This document shows positions 7,301-15,784 of a stretch of DNA of 64,000 nt, piece after piece. Numbering within the stretch: position 1 is the stretch's first letter; each line of letters starts with the position of its first letter. Source of the stretch: Acidimicrobiia bacterium (GTDB lineage: Bacteria > Actinomycetota > Acidimicrobiia > Acidimicrobiales > MedAcidi-G1); NCBI GenBank assembly GCA_012959995.1, contig DUCC01000026.1:1-64000 (forward strand), given 5' to 3'. The notes beneath the pieces are model-generated. The model saw only the letters and a program-made list of their open reading frames with translations. It did no database searches and had not been told where the DNA came from. Both the position numbers and the translations under genes were made by a program.

Positions 7301-7912
7301 TTAGATCACCACATGGAGGGCTTCGGGCTCAAGACGAACCGAAAGGTCTCGGGCCTCCCCCACCGGTTGGCCATCTAACCAAAGACCAGTGCCGGGCGCC
7401 AAAGTGATTTGCATCGCCGCAACGCGACGCACCGTAAGTCCGGAATGAGGTAAATGGGTGCCGGAAGCTAAACGCGATCGGGCCTTTATCCGCTGCCCCA
7501 AAGGGAGGTTTCCTGAGATGACGTCCAGCAGTCCATCACCCGGGTGGGCTCGCGGCGCCAGATTCCAGTTGCCATGGTGTGCAGCATTTGCGGCCAGCCA
7601 AACCTGTCCCCGCCACCAGCTTTTTCGAGCGACCGCATGGGCCACAAACCAATGGATTTTTCCGTCCACCAACACCGACCCCACATCAATTTTTAGGTGT
7701 TGCGCTTCTGCTGTTTGCAATCGTGACTGCTGCTTGGTGCCGCCCAGGGTTCGCCAAAGGTCGCCACCCGCTAAGCCCACCGTGGGCAATTCTTGGTTAC
7801 CGCGTCGGCAATCTTCGACCAACTTCTGCAGTTCGGCATTGTTGTGAACTACCACCCCATCAGCAGGCAGGGGGCCGTTTTGCCCCCAATCTTGGCCTCG
7901 CTTAATGCTCAT
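7301..7912 (-). CDS. Short lipid-kinase-like protein (diacylglycerol kinase/YegS-type C-terminal domain)
   Basis: The protein of about 203 residues matches the second half of diacylglycerol-kinase-family lipid kinases. It has a PlGTGNDLAR-like segment in divergent form (GLAGGDLWRTLGG), then NWNLAPRAHPGDGLLDVI, GTHLPHSGLTVRR and LWLDGQPVGEARDL. The N-terminal nucleotide-binding part with GGDGT is absent, and the GTGND loop is degenerate, so kinase activity is doubtful. Starting at MSIKRGQDW (7912) it overlaps the helY stop by 11 nt; a start at 7969 would overlap much more. A lipid-kinase-like gene beside tatC/helY is, as I recall, common in Actinobacteria, so this is probably an established short relative rather than a recent deletion. 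Confidence 0.65.
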   Translation of the reverse strand: MSIKRGQDWGQNGPLPADGVVVHNNAELQKLVEDCRRGNQELPTVGLAGGDLWRTLGGTKQQSRLQTAEAQHLKIDVGSVLVDGKIHWFVAHAVARKSWWRGQVWLAANAAHHGNWNLAPRAHPGDGLLDVISGNLPLGQRIKARSRLASGTHLPHSGLTVRRVAAMQITLAPGTGLWLDGQPVGEARDLSVRLEPEALHVVI

Positions 7913-10385
7913 CTGCTTCCTCAGGCGGTTCTTCTTCGCCCTCGTCTGGTGTCTCTTCTTCGCCTTCATCAGTGCCCAAAGCGGCCGAAATGCTTACCAC
8001 GCCGCGCTCCAATGCTTCGATCGCTTCGGCAGCCGTGCGTTGCAAGGCCGGTGGCCCCACTTTGCGTAGTTGCCCAATGAGGTCAACGACCAGCCGTACG
8101 TTACGCACAAATTCGCCGCCATTTATTTCTTGGTCAAGAACTTGGTCAAGGTCGCCCCCGGCCGCCCAGCCATGAATCACCTCAGCAAAACCGTGGTCCG
8201 GTTCAGAAACCGAGGGCAACCCATAGCGCTCTTCGACCTCCGCTATCTCTTCCCAAAGCGCCGCAATGCTGTGCAGTCGCTCTGCCATGGGGCCGCTCAG
8301 TCTTAACGGTCCAGACTCCCCTGGGCCACGATGCCCGTAAGTAAGGGTTGACACTACGCCCGCCAACTCTGCCGGGTTCAAACCATCAAAAAGCCCGTTG
8401 TTTAAAGCCTCGACAACCACCAGGTCGGCTTCGTTATAGATGCGGGTCAAGGGGAGCCCTGCGTCCGTCAATGCCCAGCCATCGGCCAAACCTCGTTCCT
8501 CTAACACCCCGGTGGTGGCCGCCATACGGGCCACCAGACTTTCCCCTTCTGCCTGTTTTTGCATGCGTTTAATATCTCGTTTCAAACGAAAGATGCGCCG
8601 CTGGCGTTTACCGTCGTCGCTGGCATCGCCTCGCACATACGGCGACAACAGCGCAGCCACTTCTCGCCGGTGCAAACGAATAGAAGGGTCCGGCACTTTG
8701 GGGATAAATATGGTGTCCAACAAGCGGGGTTCCAAATTTAGGTCTTGCGCTTCTCGTGTCTCCAACTTGTTTTTCTCATTGATGGTGCGCAATTTGACGC
8801 GCCCACCTTTGCGGTTAGCCACCGAGATCACGCCGTGTACTAACCCATTGTCGAGGACCACCACATCGCCGGGCCGCAAGGAAGCCATCGGGCAAGCTTT
8901 GCCCCGTTTCTCAGGATTACGAGGGGTTATCGCCTGGAGTTCTTCAAGCTCTCTTTGTGCTACTTCTTGACGCCCCGATGAAAGAGCCGATTGCCGATCT
9001 ACCTGGAACTGGCCAAAGGAGCGCCCCAAGAGAAGCTCTGCTTCGCTCTGCGAACGGCTATGCATCAAGTTGGCCACCATGTTGTAGGTGGGGCGAAAAG
9101 CGGAACGCAAAACAAAGTCGCTGCTCATAGTCAACCCCGCAACCTGAGGAAAGCGCACAAAGGGCGACCACAGCACCAAAGCATGACCGATGGTGTCGAG
9201 GCCGCGCCGCCCCGCCCGCCCGGTTAACTGGGTGAACTGGCCCGGGGTCAGCATTTCGTGACCATCGCCGGTGAATTTGGTGAGTTTGTCTATAACCACT
9301 GATCGGGCGGGCAAGTTAACCCCCAAGGCCAGAGTTTCGGTGGCGTAAACCATTTTCAGTAGGCCGGCGATAAAGAGTTCTTCAGTTATTTCTTTAAAGA
9401 GCGGGACCAAACCTGCATGGTGCGAGGCCACCCCACGGCAGAGACCCGCCGCCCATTGGTCCACCTCAAGGGCCAAGAGGTCATCGGCATCCACCTGAGC
9501 CAAACGCTCTTGCAAAAGTGCTTCGACGGCGGCCGTTTCTTCGGGCGTGTTTAGCGAAATACCCGACTGCAAAACCCGATCACGCGCCTCGTCGCACCCG
9601 GCCCGACTAAAAATAAAATGAATGCTGGGCAGCAACTCTTGCTTTTGTAGTTCCTCGAGTACCTCGTCGCGGCGGGGCGTGGCGTAATCGGATCGCTGGC
9701 CATGATGTCCGCCTCGTTGCCCCTCAGAGTCGAAACGGCGCCCTTGTGGGTTGGCTTGGTTCTCTACCAGCACCGGTAGGCGGTGCAAACGCCGGTATTT
9801 GCGTCGCTCGGTGACCATGTAATGCACCTTTAGCGGGACCGGTCGTTTGCGTTCTACGACCACTTCAATTTCACCGCGAACGGCTCTCAGCCAGTCGCCC
9901 AGCTCATCGGCATTCGAAACAGTGGCCGAAAGCGCCACCACCCCCACCGAGCGATCCAACCCTAAAATTACCTCTTCCCAAACCGGGCCACGGTAGGGGT
10001 CTTCTAAAAAATGCACTTCATCAAGCACTACCCAGCCCAAGTCGTTCACCGCGGAAGAGCCGGCATACAACATGTTGCGCAGCACCTCGGTGGTCATCAC
10101 CACTACCGGAGCATCGCCGTTAATGTTGTTGTCTCCGGTAAGCAGCCCTACTTTGTCCCAGCCCAACCTTTGCCCCAGGTCACGGAACTTTTGGTTAGAG
10201 AGAGCTTTGATGGGCGTGGTGTAAAAAGTACGTTTTCCCGCTTTCAGAGCACAATCAATAGCGTGTTCGGCCACCAAAGTTTTACCGCTTGAGGTAGGGG
10301 CAGAAACCAAAACGGAACGACCAGCATCAATAGCTTCCATTGCTTCGAGTTGAAAACGGTCAAGATCAAACGGGTGGTCGGTCAT
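7902..10385 (-). CDS. helY: HelY/Ski2-like DEVH-box helicase
   Basis: The 827-residue superfamily 2 helicase has Walker A APTSSGKT (29-36), TTPIKALSNQK (motif Ia), DEVH (122-125), SAT (motif III) and QLTGRAGRRG (motif VI). A Ski2/Mtr4-type C-terminal region with KRQRRIFRLKRDIKRMQ follows, and the tail is Glu-rich (EEETPDEGEEEPPEEADEH). HelY proteins are the actinobacterial relatives of the RNA helicases Mtr4/Ski2; a role in RNA processing is assumed but not proven. The gene follows tatC by 6 nt in the common actinobacterial order tatA-tatC-helY, and the short lipid-kinase-like gene overlaps its end. Confidence 0.9.
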   Translation of the reverse strand: MTDHPFDLDRFQLEAMEAIDAGRSVLVSAPTSSGKTLVAEHAIDCALKAGKRTFYTTPIKALSNQKFRDLGQRLGWDKVGLLTGDNNINGDAPVVVMTTEVLRNMLYAGSSAVNDLGWVVLDEVHFLEDPYRGPVWEEVILGLDRSVGVVALSATVSNADELGDWLRAVRGEIEVVVERKRPVPLKVHYMVTERRKYRRLHRLPVLVENQANPQGRRFDSEGQRGGHHGQRSDYATPRRDEVLEELQKQELLPSIHFIFSRAGCDEARDRVLQSGISLNTPEETAAVEALLQERLAQVDADDLLALEVDQWAAGLCRGVASHHAGLVPLFKEITEELFIAGLLKMVYATETLALGVNLPARSVVIDKLTKFTGDGHEMLTPGQFTQLTGRAGRRGLDTIGHALVLWSPFVRFPQVAGLTMSSDFVLRSAFRPTYNMVANLMHSRSQSEAELLLGRSFGQFQVDRQSALSSGRQEVAQRELEELQAITPRNPEKRGKACPMASLRPGDVVVLDNGLVHGVISVANRKGGRVKLRTINEKNKLETREAQDLNLEPRLLDTIFIPKVPDPSIRLHRREVAALLSPYVRGDASDDGKRQRRIFRLKRDIKRMQKQAEGESLVARMAATTGVLEERGLADGWALTDAGLPLTRIYNEADLVVVEALNNGLFDGLNPAELAGVVSTLTYGHRGPGESGPLRLSGPMAERLHSIAALWEEIAEVEERYGLPSVSEPDHGFAEVIHGWAAGGDLDQVLDQEINGGEFVRNVRLVVDLIGQLRKVGPPALQRTAAEAIEALERGVVSISAALGTDEGEEETPDEGEEEPPEEADEH

Positions 10386-10391
10386 TGCGGT

Positions 10392-11153
10392 CTACTCGTC
10401 TACTCGTCGTTGACGGCGGTCTCTAAGACGCCCAAACAAAATGGCTGCTTCGTAAAAAATTATCATGGGCACCGACAAAACCAACAAAGTAAACGGGTCC
10501 CCGCTGGGGGTCAGTACCGCCACCAACGCCACAATTCCCACAATGGCGAAGCGGCGATTTTTTCTCAAAACCTTATTGCTTAAAATGCCAACCATTTGCA
10601 ACATGATGAGCACCAAAGGAAACTCAAAGCCGATGCCAAAAGCAATGGTCATCTTGACCACGAACCCTAAATATTTGGCCGGGGAAAACACGCTCACTAG
10701 GTCGGGGCCACCAATACTGACCAGAAAATCCAACGCACGCGGGATACTCCAATAAGCCAAAGCCATTCCCGAAACAAAAAGCACCATCCCAGAAAGAACA
10801 AAAGGCACCGCCCAGCGCCGCTCTTTGGGGTACAAACCCGGGGCGACAAAACGCCAAAGTTGCCACAAAATAACCGGCATAGCCAGAGCTACCCCTCCGT
10901 AGCCAGCCACAGTCATTCTTACCCCAAACGGCTCCAAGGGGTCGGTGACCAAGAGTTCACAACTTTGACCAAAAACAGAACTACTGGGCATAGTCAGACG
11001 AACCTGACAGTACGGGCGAAGAAGAAAATCAAGAATCTGGGGGTAAAAAATCCAACAAACGATTGCCCCGAGCACCACCGCTCCCGCCACCACCAATAAG
11101 CGGCGGCGTAGTTCCTCCAGGTGAGAAACAAGAGTCATTTGGCTACTTTTCAT
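10392..11153 (-). CDS. tatC: Sec-independent protein translocase TatC
   Basis: TatC recognises twin-arginine signal peptides and, with TatA/TatB, moves folded proteins across the membrane. The 253-residue protein opens with the diagnostic HLEELRRRL (11-19) and has about six hydrophobic segments. A periplasmic loop (FGVRMTVAGYGGVALAMPV) and the late FEFPLVLIMLQMVGILS are also typical. The basic C-terminus RLRDRRQRRVDE is cytoplasmic. The start lies 2 nt after the tatA stop, so the pair is cotranscribed. Confidence 0.95.
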   Translation of the reverse strand: MKSSQMTLVSHLEELRRRLLVVAGAVVLGAIVCWIFYPQILDFLLRPYCQVRLTMPSSSVFGQSCELLVTDPLEPFGVRMTVAGYGGVALAMPVILWQLWRFVAPGLYPKERRWAVPFVLSGMVLFVSGMALAYWSIPRALDFLVSIGGPDLVSVFSPAKYLGFVVKMTIAFGIGFEFPLVLIMLQMVGILSNKVLRKNRRFAIVGIVALVAVLTPSGDPFTLLVLSVPMIIFYEAAILFGRLRDRRQRRVDE

Positions 11154-11155
11154 GG

Positions 11156-11476
11156 CTACAGGTTCACGGAGTCCAAATCGTCTGGATGCTCTTGTTCAGA
11201 TAGCTCTTCTGGGGCCTCGGACCGCGGCGAAATATTCTCTTCTGTTTGCGCTTTTTCTTCGGCTACTAACTCATCTCCACGAGCTCGTGCTTGCAGTTCA
11301 GCTACCGGGTCGTCAATTGCTGCCTGCAGTTCGGCTTGAAATCCTCGAGTAACCTGACGCACCTGCTGGAGCGCTTTACCAATTTGGCGGGTCACTTCGG
11401 GAAGACGGGTCGGGCCTAGAACCATCAATGCCAGAAGCAAAATAACCATTACTTCACCGCCACCAAGATTTCCCAT
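11156..11476 (-). CDS. tatA: Tat translocase subunit TatA/TatB
   Basis: This 106-residue protein has one N-terminal membrane helix (about 7-22, EVMVILLLALMVLG), then GPTRLPEVTRQIGKAL, which is the hinge and amphipathic helix of TatA/TatB. The rest is charged. Sequence alone does not separate TatA from TatB clearly; the length and the P-E in the hinge fit either. It precedes tatC by 2 nt. TAGAGT ends 6 nt before its ATG, suggesting a leaderless transcript for the tat-helY operon. Confidence 0.88.
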   Translation of the reverse strand: MGNLGGGEVMVILLLALMVLGPTRLPEVTRQIGKALQQVRQVTRGFQAELQAAIDDPVAELQARARGDELVAEEKAQTEENISPRSEAPEELSEQEHPDDLDSVNL

Positions 11477-11482
11477 GAGGCG

Positions 11483-11488
11483 ACTCTA
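11483..11488 (-). promoter_or_regulatory. Candidate leaderless -10 (TAGAGT) for tatA-tatC-helY
   Basis: GGTAGAGT on the minus strand is followed by 6 nt and the tatA ATG. The same GGTANNNT plus 6-7 nt arrangement recurs at other genes in this window. Confidence 0.5.
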
Positions 11489-11537
11489 CCAGCGCCATAA
11501 TGCCCCCTACCCAGATATATCGGCCATGATGGTAGGT

Positions 11538-12257
11538 ATGCCGTCTTATTTGCCACCGCCCTCCCAGCGGCCCATTCTGTTTGCCCATCGCGGCGGCAAG
11601 GCCCATGGCCCAGAAAACACTTTGCCTACCTTCCAAACGGCCCTCTCCATGGGAGCCACCGGGCTAGAGAGCGATGCCTGGCTGACCTCCGACGGACAGG
11701 TGGTTCTTGACCACCGGGGGCACCTCGGCCCCTTCTTTCGCAAACGCCGACTCTCTCAAATGAATCTGACCGACCTCCCCGATCACCTCCCTACGTTGAA
11801 TGCCCTCTATGAGTCGGTGGGTAGCAATTTTGATCTTTCCCTTGACGTCAAGGACCCGGCGGCCTTCACCGCCATTTCAAAAATCGCCGCTTCGTTTCAA
11901 GCCACCTCTCGTCTCTGGCTTTGTTTTCCCCATTGGGAAACCGCCGCCACATGGAGAGAACACAACCAAGAGTTTCACCTAGTCGATTCCCCCACTCAAG
12001 ATTTGCTCACCGGTCAACACGAACGACGAGCGGTACAACTTTCTTCCGCCGGCTTTGATGCCATAAACATGCCCGAGCCCTCCTGGACGGCCGGTCACGT
12101 CGCTTTATTTCACCGCTTCGGCTTGCGGTGTTTGGCTTGGGACGCCCAGCAACCGCGGCAAATCAATCGATTGCTCAAAATTGGCGTAGACGGCATTTAT
12201 GGCGACCATGTAGAACGTCTGGTAACTGCCGAACAACGATTCTTTAAGGCCCGCTAA
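11538..12257 (+). CDS. Glycerophosphodiester phosphodiesterase (GDPD family)
   Basis: The protein, about 239 residues from MPSYLPPP, is a GDPD TIM barrel that hydrolyses glycerophosphodiesters to glycerol-3-phosphate and an alcohol. The catalytic signature is FAHRGGKAHGPENT near the N-terminus (HRG at 17-19, EN at 26-27), followed by LESDAWLTSDGQVVLDH. The C-terminal WDAQQPRQINRLLKIGVDGIYGDH matches the end of the family fold. There is no signal peptide, so it is probably cytoplasmic. The start is uncertain: ATG codons at 11526, 11529 and 11538 are all in frame. It converges with the AI-2E/LepB fusion gene, and the two stops overlap by 4 nt. Confidence 0.85.
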   Translation: MPSYLPPPSQRPILFAHRGGKAHGPENTLPTFQTALSMGATGLESDAWLTSDGQVVLDHRGHLGPFFRKRRLSQMNLTDLPDHLPTLNALYESVGSNFDLSLDVKDPAAFTAISKIAASFQATSRLWLCFPHWETAATWREHNQEFHLVDSPTQDLLTGQHERRAVQLSSAGFDAINMPEPSWTAGHVALFHRFGLRCLAWDAQQPRQINRLLKIGVDGIYGDHVERLVTAEQRFFKAR

Positions 12258-13939
12258 AGGCGTCCGAAACGCCCCAACGGCCAGACCCGTAAAAAGGCTC
12301 GGCCTTCTATGGAATCCACGGGTATCGGGCCAAAAACTCGACTGTCATTAGAATTAGGGCGGTTGTCGCCCATGACAAAGACGTAGCCGTCGGCCACCGT
12401 GCACTGGTCCGGTGCATCGTTGATGCCCACACACCCCGGAGGTTTACGAAACGAGCCGGTAATATCTTGAGCGGCCAAGTAGGGCTCGAGCAGCAAAATT
12501 TTATCAATGTAGACCCGCCCCCCTTGCACCTGAACGGTTTCTCCTGGTAACCCCACCACGCGCTTGATGAGATCTTCAACACCCCTCGAAGCGCCCTCAG
12601 GGTTTTTGAAGACAATGACGTCTCCCCGGTTTACATCGTGCAGTTGGTAGCTAAGTTTATTTACGATTATCCGGTCGCTAATTTCCAACGTGGCTTCCAT
12701 GGAAGGCGACGGAATGTAATAGGCCTGGAATAAGAATGTTTTTACCACCAGGGCAAACACGAACGCTCCGGCAATCACTCCAACCCACTCCAGTACTCCG
12801 CGCACCGTGGTAGCAAAAGCCCCTCGCCGGGGACGCTCTTTGCGGCCGCGCCGGGCCCGGCTTTCTTTTAACGTCTCTTCGTCTACCTCATAACGCTCAG
12901 CGGTGGCCGAAATAACGGCTTGCAGGGTGGCCGCAAAAGGCAGCGCCAACAAGGCCCCAACTACCCCCAACAACGCATTGCCGGCAATAACCGACCCGAA
13001 AGCCACCGCCGGATGGATTTCCATAGTGTGAGCGGTGATACGGGGAGCAAAGAAGTAGTTTTCGAGTTGCTGGTAAACAACAATGATGACCAAGGCCCAT
13101 AAACCAGTCGAGGGTTCGTCAAGCAAACCAACCACTACCGGCAACACCCCAGCGATATAGGTGCCGATAACCGGAATGAACTGCGACACCACGCCCACCC
13201 AAAGGGCTAACGCCAACGCGGAGGGAAGGTTAATGAATTCGAAGGCCACCCAATGGACCACCCCAGCGATAATGGCCAAAGCAGCACGGGACAAAATGTA
13301 ACCACCGGTTTTAGCAATGGCTAAATCCCACACCACTAACACTCGGCGAGCTTTTTGCGCAGAAAGCAGCGAACAAACCGAACGCCGAAGCTTTGGACCC
13401 TCGGCCACCAGGTAAAAAGTAAAAAGGCCGATGGTGAAAAGCTGGAATAACACGTTGACCACCGTGGAACCAAAGCGCGCAAGGTCGTCAGCAAAAGAAC
13501 CGAGGTAACTGGCTATGGCCCCATCTTCATAGTTGGTTCTCAGGTCAGCAGTAGCCTCTTCGACCCCGAACTGGTCTTCAAGAAAAGTATCAATATCGGC
13601 TAAATAGGTAGGAATATTGTCGGAAAATTCGGTGAGCTGTTCGGCTAACAACGCTCCCACCGCTACCCCGAATCCTCCTATGGCCCCCAGAATAAGAAGA
13701 AACATTATTCCCGTCGCCACACCGCGCCGCACTCTGAGGTTCTCCATGCGGTTGACGGCCGGTTCGATGGCAAACGACAAGAAAAGAGAAACCAACAAAA
13801 TAATGAATAACGAGCGCAGCGAGGAGATCATGCTCAGCACGTAACCGAGCAAGCCGTACCCGATGAGGGCAACCAGTATTGACTGTATGACCCAACGAGG
13901 AGGGCGAGAAAGCGCAGGGGAGGCGGAAGAATCATTCAC
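12254..13939 (-). CDS. Fusion of an AI-2E-family (PerM/UPF0118) transporter domain with signal peptidase I
   Basis: A single 561-residue frame joins two families. The N-terminal ~350 residues are an AI-2E/PerM-type membrane protein with about eight hydrophobic segments, including FIPVIGTYIAGVLPVVVGLL and NALLGVVGALLALPFAA. A basic linker (RARRGRKERPRRG) leads to a complete signal peptidase I: a membrane anchor, IPSPSMEATL with the nucleophile Ser413, DLIKRVVGLPGE with the general base Lys459, and the box MGDNRPNSNDSR. The catalytic dyad is intact, so the protein should cleave Sec or Tat preproteins. Start choice: GTG 13939 has TACCGT 9 nt upstream, whereas ATG 14101 would extend a non-homologous tail across the rplC promoter. 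No frameshift is apparent. Confidence 0.85.
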   Translation of the reverse strand: MNDSSASPALSRPPRWVIQSILVALIGYGLLGYVLSMISSLRSLFIILLVSLFLSFAIEPAVNRMENLRVRRGVATGIMFLLILGAIGGFGVAVGALLAEQLTEFSDNIPTYLADIDTFLEDQFGVEEATADLRTNYEDGAIASYLGSFADDLARFGSTVVNVLFQLFTIGLFTFYLVAEGPKLRRSVCSLLSAQKARRVLVVWDLAIAKTGGYILSRAALAIIAGVVHWVAFEFINLPSALALALWVGVVSQFIPVIGTYIAGVLPVVVGLLDEPSTGLWALVIIVVYQQLENYFFAPRITAHTMEIHPAVAFGSVIAGNALLGVVGALLALPFAATLQAVISATAERYEVDEETLKESRARRGRKERPRRGAFATTVRGVLEWVGVIAGAFVFALVVKTFLFQAYYIPSPSMEATLEISDRIIVNKLSYQLHDVNRGDVIVFKNPEGASRGVEDLIKRVVGLPGETVQVQGGRVYIDKILLLEPYLAAQDITGSFRKPPGCVGINDAPDQCTVADGYVFVMGDNRPNSNDSRVFGPIPVDSIEGRAFLRVWPLGRFGRL

Positions 13940-13997
13940 TATTCGGCGACGGTAGTGGCGCGACGATGGCTCTTGAGGGATACCTCTGCCTCTCGCG

Positions 13998-14025
13998 TTG
14001 TGGTGGAGCGCGTTTACCTTATAGT
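13998..14025 (+). promoter_or_regulatory. Candidate sigma-70-type promoter of the ribosomal superoperon
   Basis: TTGTGG (13998-14003), a 16-nt spacer and TATAGT (14020-14025) form a plausible promoter. It implies a 5' leader of about 190 nt before rplC. The -10 matches consensus at five of six positions, and the -35 is weaker. Confidence 0.5.
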
Positions 14026-14137
14026 ATTGTCCTTCTGCGTCTATTGGGAGGGTCCCAAGGCGTGTCAATTGACGTTCGGATAGGCCTGAAACGTTTCGCA
14101 AGAAGCGCTAAGGAACCAGACGACACAACCGAATCTC

Positions 14138-14169
14138 CGCTCCGTCGGGCACCATGCCTGCACGGAGCG
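14138..14169 (+). promoter_or_regulatory. Leader hairpin upstream of rplC
   Basis: An 8-bp perfect stem, CGCTCCGT (14138-14145) with ACGGAGCG (14162-14169), encloses a second 5-bp stem, GGGCA (14147-14151) with TGCCT (14155-14159) including one G-U pair, and a CCA loop. It lies in the untranslated leader between the promoter and rplC and has no U-run after it. It could be an autoregulatory ribosomal-protein element; that role is inference. Confidence 0.5.
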
Positions 14170-14224
14170 TCCGCTTGAGTGCCCAACAGGGGTGCTCATG
14201 ATGACAAAACTCGCAGGAGCCATC

Positions 14225-14869
14225 ATGGCCAACAAAGCAATCGTCGGCGAAAAGGTCGGCATGACACAGGTGTGGGACGAAGACAATCGCGTCGTCCCCG
14301 TTACTGTGCTTCGTGTTCGCACCAACCGCGTCGTCCAAGTAAAAACCCAAGAACGAGATGGGTACAGCGCTCTCCAAGTGACCTACGGTCAACGAGACGC
14401 CGCCAAACTCACCCAGCCAGAAGCCGGACACTTTGCCGGCGCCGGCGTAGAAGCTGGCCTCGAACTGGTAGAACTCCGCATCGACGATGTGAGTGGCTAC
14501 GAAGTCGGCCAAGAAATCACCGTCGACATGTTGGCCGAATCTGGTCTGGTTGACGTCACTGCGGTAAGCCGCGGTAAAGGCTTTGCTGGCGCTATGAAAC
14601 GCCACGGCTTCGCCGGTTTGTCTGCTTCCCACGGCGTGCACAAAGCGCACCGTAAACCTGGAGCAATTGGCCAATGCGCCACGCCTTCTCGCGTTTTCAA
14701 AGGAAAGCGCATGCCAGGTCGCATGGGTAACCAAAAAACCACCACCTTGAACTTACAAGTCGTAGAAGCTGACGCTGAGCGCGAAATTCTTTTGGTACGA
14801 GGTTCTGTACCGGGGCCACGAGGCGCAACGGTTCTCATACGCAACGCCGTTAAGGGAGGCCAGTCATGA
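14225..14869 (+). CDS. rplC: 50S ribosomal protein L3
   Basis: The product starts MANKAIVGEKVGMTQVWDED, the typical bacterial L3 opening, and contains the conserved SHGVHKAHRKPGAIGQ and PGRMGNQKTT loops that reach toward the peptidyl-transferase centre. The start at 14225 has AGGAG 7 nt upstream; an in-frame ATG at 14192 would add 11 non-conserved residues. It is the first gene of the operon. rpsJ (S10), which usually precedes it, is not here. Its stop overlaps rplD by 4 nt. Confidence 0.96.
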   Translation: MANKAIVGEKVGMTQVWDEDNRVVPVTVLRVRTNRVVQVKTQERDGYSALQVTYGQRDAAKLTQPEAGHFAGAGVEAGLELVELRIDDVSGYEVGQEITVDMLAESGLVDVTAVSRGKGFAGAMKRHGFAGLSASHGVHKAHRKPGAIGQCATPSRVFKGKRMPGRMGNQKTTTLNLQVVEADAEREILLVRGSVPGPRGATVLIRNAVKGGQS

Positions 14870-15492
14870 CTAGCGTGACCTTGCACGATTGTCACGGCGC
14901 CTCAACCGGCTCCGTTGATCTTGATGAAACCACTTTTGGCATTGAACCCAACATGGCGGTAATGCACCAAGTAGTAACCGCCCAGTTGGCTGCACGCCGA
15001 CGCGGCACTCAAAGCACCAAAACCCGAGCCGAGGTTCGCGGTGGTGGTGCTAAGCCTTGGGCCCAAAAAGGTACTGGTCGAGCCCGTCAAGGCTCCATCC
15101 GGTCGCCACAATGGCGCGGTGGTGGTGTAGCCCTTGGCCCTAAGCCTCGTAGCTATGCCCAAAAAACCCCCAAGAAAATGATCGGCTTAGCTCTGCGCTC
15201 TGCATTGTCCGACCGAGCAAGCGATAACAAGGTTCTCGTACTCGACACTTGGGGCTTTGATGCACCAAGCACCAAGGCCGCCATTGCGGCACTGTCCAAT
15301 TTGGGTGTTGAAGGACGTTCGCTGGTTGTTTTGGACCGCGACGACAAGAACGCATGGAAAAGCTTCTCCAACCTTCCCCAGGTGCATGTAATTAGCTCTG
15401 GAGAACTGAACGCCTACGACGTGTTGGTAAGCGATTGGGTGATCTTCACTCAAGCCACCTTGCCCACCACGGCGCAGAAAGAAGACGCATAA
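14866..15492 (+). CDS. rplD: 50S ribosomal protein L4
   Basis: The 208-residue L4 has the exit-tunnel loop with [27 protein letters not shown] and the downstream [19 protein letters not shown]. In enterobacteria L4 also represses its own operon; a comparable role here is unproven, but a leader hairpin exists at 14138-14169. It starts in an ATGA overlap with rplC and shares one base with the rplW start. Confidence 0.96.
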   Translation: MTSVTLHDCHGASTGSVDLDETTFGIEPNMAVMHQVVTAQLAARRRGTQSTKTRAEVRGGGAKPWAQKGTGRARQGSIRSPQWRGGGVALGPKPRSYAQKTPKKMIGLALRSALSDRASDNKVLVLDTWGFDAPSTKAAIAALSNLGVEGRSLVVLDRDDKNAWKSFSNLPQVHVISSGELNAYDVLVSDWVIFTQATLPTTAQKEDA

Positions 15493-15782
15493 TGAAAGAC
15501 CCACGCGACGTCATTATCAAGCCGGTGGTCTCAGAAAAGTCCTACGGCCTTTTAGAAGACAACGTGTACGCCTTTGTGGTTCACAAGTCAGCTTCTAAAC
15601 CTGAAATTCGTGACGCTATTGAAACAGTGTTCGACGTAAAAGTACTCAAGGTCAACACCTTGAACCGAAAAGGCAAGCGCAAACGTAACCGCCGCACCGG
15701 CACCTTCGGCAAACGAGCCGACGTTAAGCGAGCCTATGTCACCCTGGTAGAGGGCGACTCCATCGAATTGTTTGAGGTCTAA
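15492..15782 (+). CDS. rplW: 50S ribosomal protein L23
   Basis: The 96-residue L23 begins [18 protein letters not shown], a classical L23 start, and has the [19 protein letters not shown] and [21 protein letters not shown] segments. L23 lies at the tunnel exit and docks trigger factor and SRP. The ATG overlaps the rplD stop by one base (TAATG); the upstream in-frame ATG lies inside rplD and was rejected. Confidence 0.96.
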   Translation: MKDPRDVIIKPVVSEKSYGLLEDNVYAFVVHKSASKPEIRDAIETVFDVKVLKVNTLNRKGKRKRNRRTGTFGKRADVKRAYVTLVEGDSIELFEV

Positions 15783-15784
15783 CC

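Noticed and set aside
13940-14101. ATG 14101 as start of the AI-2E/signal-peptidase fusion
   Set aside because: The extra 54 residues have no family similarity and cross the predicted rplC promoter; GTG 13939 fits the first membrane segment better.
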